NCBI GenBank assembly: GCA_003648395.1
Contig: QMPB01000054.1
Location: 1 to 13,994, forward strand
DNA: 13,994 bases
Reading direction: 5' to 3'
DNA from: Bacteroidota bacterium
GTDB taxonomy: Bacteria; Bacteroidota; Bacteroidia; Bacteroidales; UBA1556
In this document: positions 7,749 through 13,994 of the stretch, piece after piece
Layout: each line of letters begins with the position of its first letter
Numbering within the stretch: the first letter of the stretch is position 1
Position numbers and translations under genes: made by a program
Notes under the pieces: generated by a model
The model's input: the letters and a program-made list of their open reading frames with translations, nothing else
Database searches by the model: none
Told to the model about the DNA's origin: nothing

Positions 7749-8828
7749 CTAGTATTTAAGTGGTTTTAATTCGCCAGTAAGCACACGAGTTCCAATTTTG
7801 GCAAGAGCTTTCATTTCATCCTCACCAGGATAAACAAATACTGGAGCTAACTTATGCACTCTTTCACGAATTAGATTAGTAAAATCTTGACCATGGGCAA
7901 TACCACCAGTAAGCAAAATAGCATCTACATCACCATGCAAAACAGTAAACATAGCCCCTATTTCTTTGGCAACTTGATAAGCCATAGCATCATATATTAG
8001 CTTAGCTTTATCATCACCACGCAATGATCTTGATAATACATCGCGAGTATCATTAGTTCCCAAATAAGCTACCAAACCACCTTTGCCAGTAACCATTTTA
8101 CGGATCTCTTTTTCCGTATAATCACCACTAAAACAGTAGTTTATTATCTGCCCAATTGGTAAATGCCCACTCCTCTCAGGAGAAAACGGACCCTCGCCAT
8201 CTAAACCTTGATTTACATCAATCACACGCCCTTTTCTATGAGCACCAACAGTAATTCCACCGCCCATATGAGCTACTATTACATTTACCTCTTCATAAGG
8301 AATACTATGCGACTGAGCATATTCTCTTGCAATAGCTTTTTGATTTAACGCATGATAAATAGATTTTCTTTCAAAAAGAGGATGCCCAGCAACTCTTGCA
8401 ATATTATCAAATTCATCAACCACAACAGGGTTGGCAATAAATGCCCTTGCTCCTTTTATGTTATTTGCAAGATCATCAGCTATTAATCCACCAAGATTAC
8501 TTGCATGCTCACCAATGGGACTATTTCGTAAATCATTCTTAAGCTTCTCATCAACTTCAATTACTCCAGCAGGAACAGGCTTAATAAGACCACCACGCCC
8601 CATTACAGCTTCTATACATGTAAGGTCAATATCATTATTCTTAAGAACAGATATTATTGTATTTTTACGAAACTCATACTGATCAGCAATTTTATCGAAA
8701 GATGCCAAATCCTCTTCAGAATGAATAATATCCTGTTGAAACATTGAACGGGCACCTTGAAAAACCGCAACTTTTGTTGAGGTAGATCCCGGATTAATTA
8801 CTAAAATATGATTTGTACAGGTTTTCAC
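7749..8828 (-). CDS. buk: butyrate kinase (acetokinase family), downstream copy of a tandem pair
   Basis: A 359-residue cytoplasmic protein, close to the usual length for butyrate kinase. It has the acetokinase/ASKHA motifs intact: phosphate-binding INPGSTSTK (11-19), the catalytic-region GRGGL with its arginine (VMGRGGLIKPVPAG), the second phosphate loop AHMGGGITVGAH, the DxNQGLDGEGPFSPERSG segment typical of butyrate kinases, and the adenosine-side LLTGGIAHG. It interconverts butyryl phosphate plus ADP with butyrate plus ATP, usually with phosphotransbutyrylase; related enzymes accept branched-chain acyl groups. No ptb gene is in the window. It begins 28 bases after the stop of a paralogous kinase gene, so the two form an operon with this copy second. 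The intact motifs make this the likely active enzyme. Confidence 0.93.
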   Translation of the reverse strand: MKTCTNHILVINPGSTSTKVAVFQGARSMFQQDIIHSEEDLASFDKIADQYEFRKNTIISVLKNNDIDLTCIEAVMGRGGLIKPVPAGVIEVDEKLKNDLRNSPIGEHASNLGGLIADDLANNIKGARAFIANPVVVDEFDNIARVAGHPLFERKSIYHALNQKAIAREYAQSHSIPYEEVNVIVAHMGGGITVGAHRKGRVIDVNQGLDGEGPFSPERSGHLPIGQIINYCFSGDYTEKEIRKMVTGKGGLVAYLGTNDTRDVLSRSLRGDDKAKLIYDAMAYQVAKEIGAMFTVLHGDVDAILLTGGIAHGQDFTNLIRERVHKLAPVFVYPGEDEMKALAKIGTRVLTGELKPLKY

Positions 8829-8856
8829 TAAATATTATAATAAGAGGTTTATTAAT

Positions 8857-9933
8857 TTACTTATACTCTAAAATTTCTTCATCACCACGTATAGCCGAAA
8901 GAGTTATCTGAGCCATAGAGTCTAATTCCATCACTCCAGGGTATACATGCACAGGACCCATATTACTAACTCTATCAATAATCTTATTCACAAACCATCG
9001 GCTATTTGCAATTCCTCCAGTAATAATAATACCATCTATTTCAGAATTAAGAACAGCAAACATAGCACCTATTTCTTTGGATACTTGATATGCCATTGCT
9101 TCAAATACTTTCTCAGCTTTCTTATCGCCATTATTAACCATAGCATCTACTTCTAAAGCACTATATGTACCTAAATAAGAGAATAAGCCACCACGATAAT
9201 GAATCATATCTAATAACTCAGCTTCACTTTTTCCTGAGTTAAAACAATATCTAATAAGATCACCTACTGGCAGTGAACCTGTACGTTCTGGCGAAAATGG
9301 TCCATCGCCATCCAATGCTTGATTGGCATCAATAACGGAACCATGACAGTGAGCTCCAATTGAAATACCACTTCCTAAATGCACAACAATAAGTTTCATT
9401 TCTTCATACTTGCGCATAAGTGCTTTAGCATGACGCTTAGCCATTGCTTTTTGATTTAGAGTATGGAAAATCGACTTTTTTTCAAAATCTTTATGCCCTG
9501 TAAAGCGAGCCAGTTCGTGATATTCATCTACAGTTACTGGGTCAACAATAAAAGATCGTAAATTAGGATATAATAAAGCTATTTCTTTTGCAAGAATACC
9601 ACCAAGATTAACATAATCATCACCAAATTCGGCACTCTTTAGATCATTAACAATTGCATCGTTAATTTCATAAATTCCTGATTTTACTGGCTTCATTAAA
9701 CCACCACGACCTACTACAGCCTGAATACAATCTAAACAAATACCATTATTATCTAATTCTGACAGAATTTTATCGCGACGATAATTGACCTGTTCTAAGT
9801 AATGAGAAAAACGTCCTAGATCTTGATCAGGATGCATTATATCTTTCAAAAACAATACATTATAGTTTTCGTATATTGCTACCCTAGTATATATTGAACG
9901 AGGATTTATTACCAGTATTAAATCTTGATTCAT
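8857..9933 (-). CDS. butyrate kinase paralogue with altered N-terminal phosphate-binding motif
   Basis: A 358-residue acetokinase-family protein, colinear with the downstream butyrate kinase and first gene of the pair. The shared blocks are VVGRGGLMKPVKSG, VHLGSGISIGAH, DANQALDGDGPFSPERTG and IITGGIANS. The N-terminal phosphate loop, INPGSTSTK in the other copy, here reads INPRSIYTR (residues 9-17): Gly to Arg, Thr to Ile, Ser to Tyr and Lys to Arg. The reading frame is otherwise intact with no frameshift, so this is not an obvious pseudogene. It may be a butyrate kinase with changed specificity, or an inactive partner of the second copy. Its ATG at 9933 has no clear Shine-Dalgarno. The dnaA terminator lies just upstream, so the pair should have its own promoter in 9934-10020, which I could not identify. 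Confidence 0.85.
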   Translation of the reverse strand: MNQDLILVINPRSIYTRVAIYENYNVLFLKDIMHPDQDLGRFSHYLEQVNYRRDKILSELDNNGICLDCIQAVVGRGGLMKPVKSGIYEINDAIVNDLKSAEFGDDYVNLGGILAKEIALLYPNLRSFIVDPVTVDEYHELARFTGHKDFEKKSIFHTLNQKAMAKRHAKALMRKYEEMKLIVVHLGSGISIGAHCHGSVIDANQALDGDGPFSPERTGSLPVGDLIRYCFNSGKSEAELLDMIHYRGGLFSYLGTYSALEVDAMVNNGDKKAEKVFEAMAYQVSKEIGAMFAVLNSEIDGIIITGGIANSRWFVNKIIDRVSNMGPVHVYPGVMELDSMAQITLSAIRGDEEILEYK

Positions 9934-10021
9934 AGTGTTATATATTTTTATATTACGAACTTATATTGGTGGGCTAAGTTAGAAAATTGTAGCTATTAAA
10001 AAACATATATTTATTTAATAA

Positions 10022-10059
10022 AAAAGCACTAATTCCATTGTTTCAGAATTAGTGCTTTT
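10022..10059 (-). terminator. intrinsic terminator of dnaA
   Basis: A perfect 14-base stem, AAAAGCACTAATTC (10022-10035) with GAATTAGTGCTTTT (10046-10059), and a 10-base loop. On the minus strand the stem ends in a T-run continuing to about 10017. It lies 53 bases beyond the dnaA stop codon, separating dnaA from the butyrate kinase operon. Confidence 0.85.
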
Positions 10060-10111
10060 AATTAAGCAACTCTTTATATTATATATAATCAAGCCATTAC
10101 TATTGGATTTC

Positions 10112-11536
10112 TTATACTTTAATTTTCTTTTCAATATCGCCTACATAAGAGCGATATTTTTTATCCGTATCGAGCAAGTTATTTACAACTCTACAAGCAT
10201 GTAAAACAGTAGCGTGGTCTTTATTTCCACAGTGTACACCTATTGCCGCTAGCGATGAGTTTGTATATTTTTTAGAAAAATACATTGCTATTTGCCTTGC
10301 CTGAACAATCTCTCTTTTTCTAGTCTTAGAATTAATAATTTCTACAGGAATATCGAAATAGTCACTAACAATTTTTTGGATATAATCAATAGATATTTCA
10401 CGAGAAGTATTCTTTACAAACTTATCGATCATATTACGTGCTAGGTCTAAATTTATTGCTTTCTTATTAAGAGAAGATTGAGCAAGGATTGAGACCATTG
10501 CTCCTTCGAGTTCTCTAACACTTGATGAAATACTATAAGCAAGATATTCAATAACATCTTCAGGCATTTCCAAACCATCTTTATAAAGCTTACTATTAAG
10601 TATAGCAATACGAGTCTCTAAATCTGGTGTTTGCAAATCTGCCGCCAAACCCCACTTAAACCTTGAAAGAAGACGAGGAGTAATTCCTGCTAAATCTACA
10701 GGTGGCTTATCAGAAGTTATAATAAGCTGTTTTCCATTTTGGTGAAGGTGATTAAATATATTAAAGAATATATCTTGAGTTTTCTCTTTACCTGCTAATA
10801 CATGAATATCATCAATAATAAGAACATCTATTACTTGGTAAAAATGCACAAAGTCTTGGGTACTATTATTCTTTATAGAATCGATAAATTGGCTTAAGAA
10901 CTGCTCAGCACGAACATAAAGCACAGTCTTATCAGGATAATTTTCTTTAACTTCTAAACCTATTGCTTGCGAAAGGTGTGTTTTTCCAAGTCCATTATTA
11001 CTATATAAAAACAGAGGATTAAAAGAAGTCTTACCAGGGTTTTGTGACACAGCAAAACCAGCAGAACGAGCAAGGCGATTACATTCACCTTCTACAAAGT
11101 TATCAAAAGAATAATTCTCATTTAATTGAGAGTTAATATTAATTTTCTTAATACCAGGTATAATAAATGGATTAGGAAATGATTTAGACTTACTCTTATT
11201 CAAATCTAAAGGCATATTAGTAGGTCTATTTTTAGTAGCATTCCTATTTGTTGTAGGTAAATTTATTGCATGTTTATCTATATTGCTCATAATAATGCTA
11301 TATTCAAGTTTACCATTTTTGCCTAGTTCTTTTTTAATAGTCTTTCTCAACAAATGAATATAATGCTCTTCTATCCATTCGTAAAAAAACTGGCTTGGAA
11401 CCTGAATTGTTAAAACATTATTTTTTAAACGAACAGCCCTAATCGGTCCGAACCATGTTTTATATGCCTTAGTATCGATATTGTCTTGTATTACTTCTAA
11501 GCAATTATTCCAAACGGTAATATGGTTTTGTGTCAT
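10112..11536 (-). CDS. dnaA: chromosomal replication initiator protein DnaA
   Basis: A 474-residue protein of normal DnaA length with all four domains. Domain I (1-80) starts with the VWNNCLEVI/YKTWFGPI pattern. A low-complexity, Asn/Lys-rich linker (85-140) is domain II. The AAA+ domain III begins at YSFDNFVEG (142-150) and has Walker A SNNGLGKTH (179-187), Walker B VLIIDDIH (238-245), sensor 1 TSD (274-276), the arginine-finger segment PRLLSRFKWGL (287-297) and sensor 2 VRELEGA (340-346). The C-terminal domain IV has the DnaA-box-recognition motif NKDHATVLHA (438-447). It opens the replication origin as an ATP-bound oligomer. Walker A starts with Ser-Asn-Asn rather than the common Gly-Gly-x. 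It has its own downstream terminator and no tightly linked dnaN, unlike the layout in many other phyla. Confidence 0.97.
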   Translation of the reverse strand: MTQNHITVWNNCLEVIQDNIDTKAYKTWFGPIRAVRLKNNVLTIQVPSQFFYEWIEEHYIHLLRKTIKKELGKNGKLEYSIIMSNIDKHAINLPTTNRNATKNRPTNMPLDLNKSKSKSFPNPFIIPGIKKININSQLNENYSFDNFVEGECNRLARSAGFAVSQNPGKTSFNPLFLYSNNGLGKTHLSQAIGLEVKENYPDKTVLYVRAEQFLSQFIDSIKNNSTQDFVHFYQVIDVLIIDDIHVLAGKEKTQDIFFNIFNHLHQNGKQLIITSDKPPVDLAGITPRLLSRFKWGLAADLQTPDLETRIAILNSKLYKDGLEMPEDVIEYLAYSISSSVRELEGAMVSILAQSSLNKKAINLDLARNMIDKFVKNTSREISIDYIQKIVSDYFDIPVEIINSKTRKREIVQARQIAMYFSKKYTNSSLAAIGVHCGNKDHATVLHACRVVNNLLDTDKKYRSYVGDIEKKIKV

Positions 11537-11573
11537 TGTTTAAATTACGCTAAAATTTTTTTTGATATTTTTT

Positions 11574-11605
11574 CTAAATTAATTTCTGAAAAGATGCTTC
11601 ATCAA
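11574..11605 (-). promoter_or_regulatory. putative dnaA promoter (TTG / TAATTTAG)
   Basis: On the minus strand TTG (11603-11605) is followed after 21 bases by TAATTTAG (11574-11581), one mismatch from the Bacteroidetes -7 consensus TAnnTTTG. It lies 38 bases upstream of the dnaA ATG. The motif is short and the region AT-rich. Confidence 0.4.
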
Positions 11606-11629
11606 TTATTAACATCTGCCTGTTAATAA
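11606..11629. promoter_or_regulatory. inverted pair of DnaA-box-like sequences upstream of dnaA
   Basis: TTATTAACA (11606-11614) and its exact reverse complement TGTTAATAA (11621-11629) are separated by 6 bases. Each differs at one position from the loose DnaA box TTATnCACA. The pair directly abuts the putative -33 element of dnaA, where bound DnaA or another repressor could control transcription. Too few boxes are visible to call an origin. Confidence 0.4.
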
Positions 11630-11697
11630 CCACTTTACAAACTACACCCTTTCCCCACTAATTCAATTACAAATGTGCGCATAAAATAGTTAGGAAA

Positions 11698-12645
11698 TTA
11701 ATCTTTTTTTGCTTGATTTTCTACTTTTTTTGACGTATATAGAGGCACCCTTGAAATATTTTTCTTAGAATCAAATTCTACATCTAGTCTTCCAATACGC
11801 AACCCACCCCAGCCTGAGTGACTTACGGGAACGATTAGTCCATCGAGATTTTTTATTTCCAAAGGGCTATCCATAAAAGTATGTGTATGACCTCCAATAA
11901 CATAGTCTATATTTCGTGTTTTTGACACAAATTCCACATCTCCAATTTGATTTTCATTTTCAGAATAATCCACTCCTAAATGTGACAAACATATAATAAA
12001 ATCGCAAGATTTTTCTTTTAATAACTTCGCATACTCATTTGCCTTTTCCACAGGGTCAAGGTATTCTGTAGCACCATAACTTTTTGCTGAAACCAAACCT
12101 TTAAGTTTAATTCCCACCCCTATAATACCTATTCGTAAATCTCCTTTTTCAATTATTTTATAGGGTGCAATTTTTCCTGCCAATACAGTTTTCGAAAAAT
12201 CATAATTTGAATTTACAAAAGGAAAGTCGGCAAAATCTAAAGCTTTATTAAGTCCATCCAATCCATTGTCAAATTCATGATTTCCTATTGTTGCCGCATC
12301 GTATCCAATTTTACTCATAATTTTAAGCTCTGGCTCACCACCATATACATTATAAAATGGCGTACCCTGAAATATATCACCTGCATCAAGTAATAATACA
12401 TTGTTCTCTTGTAAGCGTATTTGCTTTAAAATAGCAGTACGTTGTGCAAACCCTCCTTGACTAGCATATTTTTTATCATTAACCCCAAAAGGCTCTATGC
12501 GACTATGCATATCATTAGTGCTTAATATTGTGAGTCGTGTTATACTACTTTCTTTGGATGTAGCTGCATATATTATTCTTGGCACAAAGCTTAAAACCGC
12601 TGCACTACCAATTATTTTTATAAAACCTCTCCTATTTTGTTTCAT
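11698..12645 (-). CDS. Tat-exported metallophosphatase, N-terminal half of a split 5'-nucleotidase
   Basis: A 315-residue protein opening with a twin-arginine signal: NRRGFIK at residues 4-10, then a hydrophobic stretch to about residue 28. The rest is the metallophosphoesterase domain of the UshA/5'-nucleotidase family: STNDMHSRI (42-50), DAGDIFQGT (87-95), GNHEFDNG (121-128), CLSHLG (219-224, His222) and GGHTHT (251-256), all metal-ligand blocks present. It ends after this domain; the substrate-binding C-terminal domain that normally follows in one chain is encoded by the gene 102 bases upstream. The expected activity is hydrolysis of nucleotides or related phosphate monoesters outside the cytoplasm, in complex with that partner. 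The Tat signal suggests that it folds and acquires its metals in the cytoplasm before export. Confidence 0.92.
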   Translation of the reverse strand: MKQNRRGFIKIIGSAAVLSFVPRIIYAATSKESSITRLTILSTNDMHSRIEPFGVNDKKYASQGGFAQRTAILKQIRLQENNVLLLDAGDIFQGTPFYNVYGGEPELKIMSKIGYDAATIGNHEFDNGLDGLNKALDFADFPFVNSNYDFSKTVLAGKIAPYKIIEKGDLRIGIIGVGIKLKGLVSAKSYGATEYLDPVEKANEYAKLLKEKSCDFIICLSHLGVDYSENENQIGDVEFVSKTRNIDYVIGGHTHTFMDSPLEIKNLDGLIVPVSHSGWGGLRIGRLDVEFDSKKNISRVPLYTSKKVENQAKKD

Positions 12646-12747
12646 TTATTTAGAAATTATGTTAAGAGGGAATGAAAACCAAATATTAATGGCTTAATAA
12701 TCTCTCCTTATTGTTAAAAATTGATTTGAAATGGGCGCTTAAATATA

Positions 12748-13533
12748 TTATCGCTTTGTAGTTTTTCTATTTTCTTCAATAAATCTTATCCTTAATAATG
12801 TATCTGCCTCTAACAAATCACCATTGTTATTAATAATATCGATATAGTTAAGCAGATTATCTCTTAGCAATACACCCGTATAAAAAATTGAATCACTCTC
12901 TTTAAAGAAATTCATATTATCACCACCATTTGCAGCATAATCACTAGTCGCTACCCAATAATATTTTGTTGAGTCCCAATCATTATCTCCAATTATTACT
13001 TTATAATTAAGCGAGTCTATATAAGTAATATCTATTCCTGATATTGGCTGTCCACCTGTTCTATATATATAGTGTAACATAGCTCGCATCCCTTTAGGAT
13101 TTAAATGCACTAAAGTTGTTTGATTCTCAAAAGGAAGTATTTCAAAAATATTTCCAATCACAACTTTACCTTTTGGCAGTATTTGTCGTATACCATAATA
13201 ATTATAAAAAGCAATATCTACAGGCATTTCCACTACCTTATTAATTTCAGACAGCATTGCATCAGTAATAAGATTATCTAAAGGTCCACTCGGTTTGCTT
13301 TTATCCATAGATTGCTTAGAATATATTACAACTTTATTCATAATACTATCCACTCCTTTTTTATATATAGAAATTATGGAGTCAATTTCAGCATCGGGGC
13401 TTAATTCGTCACTCTTTATTACTTCATACTGCTGCGAGGCAATAGAAACTACAACCTTTGGCTCATGCGAAAATTTGCATGAAGTAATAATCAATAAAAA
13501 CAAAAAGCTTATTGTAAATAATTTAATTTTCAT
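12748..13533 (-). CDS. lipoprotein, C-terminal (substrate-binding) half of a split 5'-nucleotidase
   Basis: A 261-residue protein with a lipoprotein signal: a hydrophobic stretch 8-17 and lipobox ITSC with Cys19. Residues ~30-75 are a helical linker. From ~80 it matches the 5'-nucleotidase C-terminal domain: GPLDNLITDAM (83-93), NYYGIR (111-116, usually NxGGIR), GNIFEILPFEN (127-137) and TSDYAANGGDNM (196-207). This domain binds the nucleoside moiety, but the catalytic metal site is absent and lies in the Tat-exported protein encoded just downstream. The pair is probably one transcription unit and one functional enzyme, with this half anchored to a membrane. The gene order is reversed relative to the domain order in single-chain enzymes. 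The ATG at 13533 sits directly at the signal peptide. Confidence 0.9.
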   Translation of the reverse strand: MKIKLFTISFLFLLIITSCKFSHEPKVVVSIASQQYEVIKSDELSPDAEIDSIISIYKKGVDSIMNKVVIYSKQSMDKSKPSGPLDNLITDAMLSEINKVVEMPVDIAFYNYYGIRQILPKGKVVIGNIFEILPFENQTTLVHLNPKGMRAMLHYIYRTGGQPISGIDITYIDSLNYKVIIGDNDWDSTKYYWVATSDYAANGGDNMNFFKESDSIFYTGVLLRDNLLNYIDIINNNGDLLEADTLLRIRFIEENRKTTKR

Positions 13534-13788
13534 AAAAACTAATTTATCAGTAACATACTGATATTAAACTTAATAAATATATAATTATAGAATATGTTAG
13601 CTATTAAATAGATATACTACTATTAAAGGCTCTATTTTGACCAATAAATCAAAATGTATTTTTCCTAGCCGTAAAAGTAGGTATTTTAGATAATAAAACA
13701 AATATAAATATTTATTAATAATAATAATATCTTAATACAGTCTATATCATAGTAGTAAAGAAATAGATAAAATAATATACAAGTATAA
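13534..13788. other. intergenic region upstream of the 5'-nucleotidase gene pair
   Basis: This is non-coding AT-rich sequence between the aminotransferase terminator and the lipoprotein gene. On the minus strand, TATATTTG at 13699-13706 fits the -7 consensus TAnnTTTG but lacks a clear -33 TTG and would give a leader of about 160 bases. A small inverted repeat, TTTTGA / TCAAAA, lies at 13635-13640 and 13649-13654. I see no gene or known riboswitch here; the promoter is presumably within it. Confidence 0.45.
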
Positions 13789-13826
13789 AGAAAGCAGATA
13801 ATAAATTAATTTATTATCTGCTTTCT
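13789..13826 (-). terminator. palindromic terminator of the branched-chain aminotransferase gene
   Basis: A perfect 19-base inverted repeat without spacer (13789-13807 and 13808-13826; arm begins AGAAAGCAGATAATAAATT), so in practice a long stem with an AATT loop. It starts 19 bases beyond the aminotransferase stop codon. The trailing T-run on the minus strand is interrupted (CTTTCTTTATACTT). Confidence 0.7.
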
Positions 13827-13845
13827 AGTATAATTAGAAAATTAT

Positions 13846-13994
13846 TTATTTAATAATCATATTCCATTCATGTTTATCTTCAACTTCTCCCATTTGGATT
13901 CCTTGTAGAGTTTCGTATAGTTTAGTAGAAACAGGACCTGCCTTACCATCTTTACAATACATAAAATTCTCATTAGTATCGCGGTCGTGGATAC
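13846..13994 (-). CDS. ilvE: branched-chain amino acid aminotransferase, C-terminal end only
   Basis: A minus-strand frame open to the window edge encodes the last 48 residues, ending in WNMIIK and a TAA stop. The sequence DGKAGPVSTKLYETLQGIQMGEVEDKHEW matches the C-terminus of class IV branched-chain aminotransferases (pattern GPVTxxLYxxLTxIQxGxxxDxxGW). These PLP enzymes transfer the amino group between glutamate and the branched-chain 2-oxo acids in Leu/Ile/Val metabolism. The catalytic lysine and cofactor site lie outside the window. The call rests on this short tail only. Confidence 0.75.
   Translation of the reverse strand, partial: IHDRDTNENFMYCKDGKAGPVSTKLYETLQGIQMGEVEDKHEWNMIIK

Noticed and set aside
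11537..11697. Replication origin upstream of dnaA
   Set aside because: Only two imperfect DnaA-box-like sites are visible, with no box cluster and no clear unwinding element; dnaA in this phylum need not lie at the origin.
1..13994. CRISPR array, transposase, integrase, tRNA, rRNA or toxin-antitoxin pair
   Set aside because: I scanned the sequence and the translated frames and saw no regularly spaced repeats, no mobile-element proteins and no structural RNA genes.

Overview
This window is AT-rich and carries the marks of a Bacteroidetes genome, most likely Bacteroidales or a related order. One gene is a DUF4369/DUF5106/TlpA-type exported thioredoxin. There are DUF5063 and S9 peptidase genes of Bacteroidetes type. 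The 5'-nucleotidase is split over two genes. Start codons lack clear Shine-Dalgarno sequences, and the few recognisable promoter-like sites fit the Bacteroidetes TTG / TAnnTTTG pattern. The genus cannot be told from what I can see.

Layout. Positions 1-4355 are transcribed rightward. They hold the 3' part of an S9 prolyl-oligopeptidase-family gene (5' end outside the window), a 250-base non-coding stretch with repeat-like sequence, a DUF5063 gene, and an exported TlpA-like thioredoxin gene that ends at a good hairpin terminator. From 4660 to the right edge every gene is on the minus strand. In transcription order from the right edge these are: the C-terminal end of a branched-chain aminotransferase with its palindromic terminator; a lipoprotein that is the C-terminal half of a 5'-nucleotidase; a Tat-exported protein that is its metallophosphoesterase half; dnaA with its terminator; two tandem butyrate-kinase paralogues; a large exported metallophosphoesterase; and an exported TAXI-family solute-binding protein with its terminator. 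The convergent junction at 4356-4659 is flanked by two facing intrinsic terminators.

How the genes may work together. The two 5'-nucleotidase halves probably form one periplasmic nucleotide-salvage activity. The two butyrate kinases form a two-gene operon for acyl-phosphate/carboxylate interconversion, but no phosphotransbutyrylase is in view. The TAXI protein has no TRAP permease beside it. The other genes look like ordinary housekeeping or envelope functions.

I see no convincing new multi-gene system, CRISPR array, transposase, tRNA or rRNA. The points most worth a second look are: the upstream butyrate kinase paralogue with an altered phosphate-binding motif; the split nucleotidase whose halves carry different export signals; the altered Walker A motif of DnaA together with an inverted pair of DnaA-box-like sequences next to its putative promoter; the orphan TAXI receptor; and the repeat-like block near 2190-2290.
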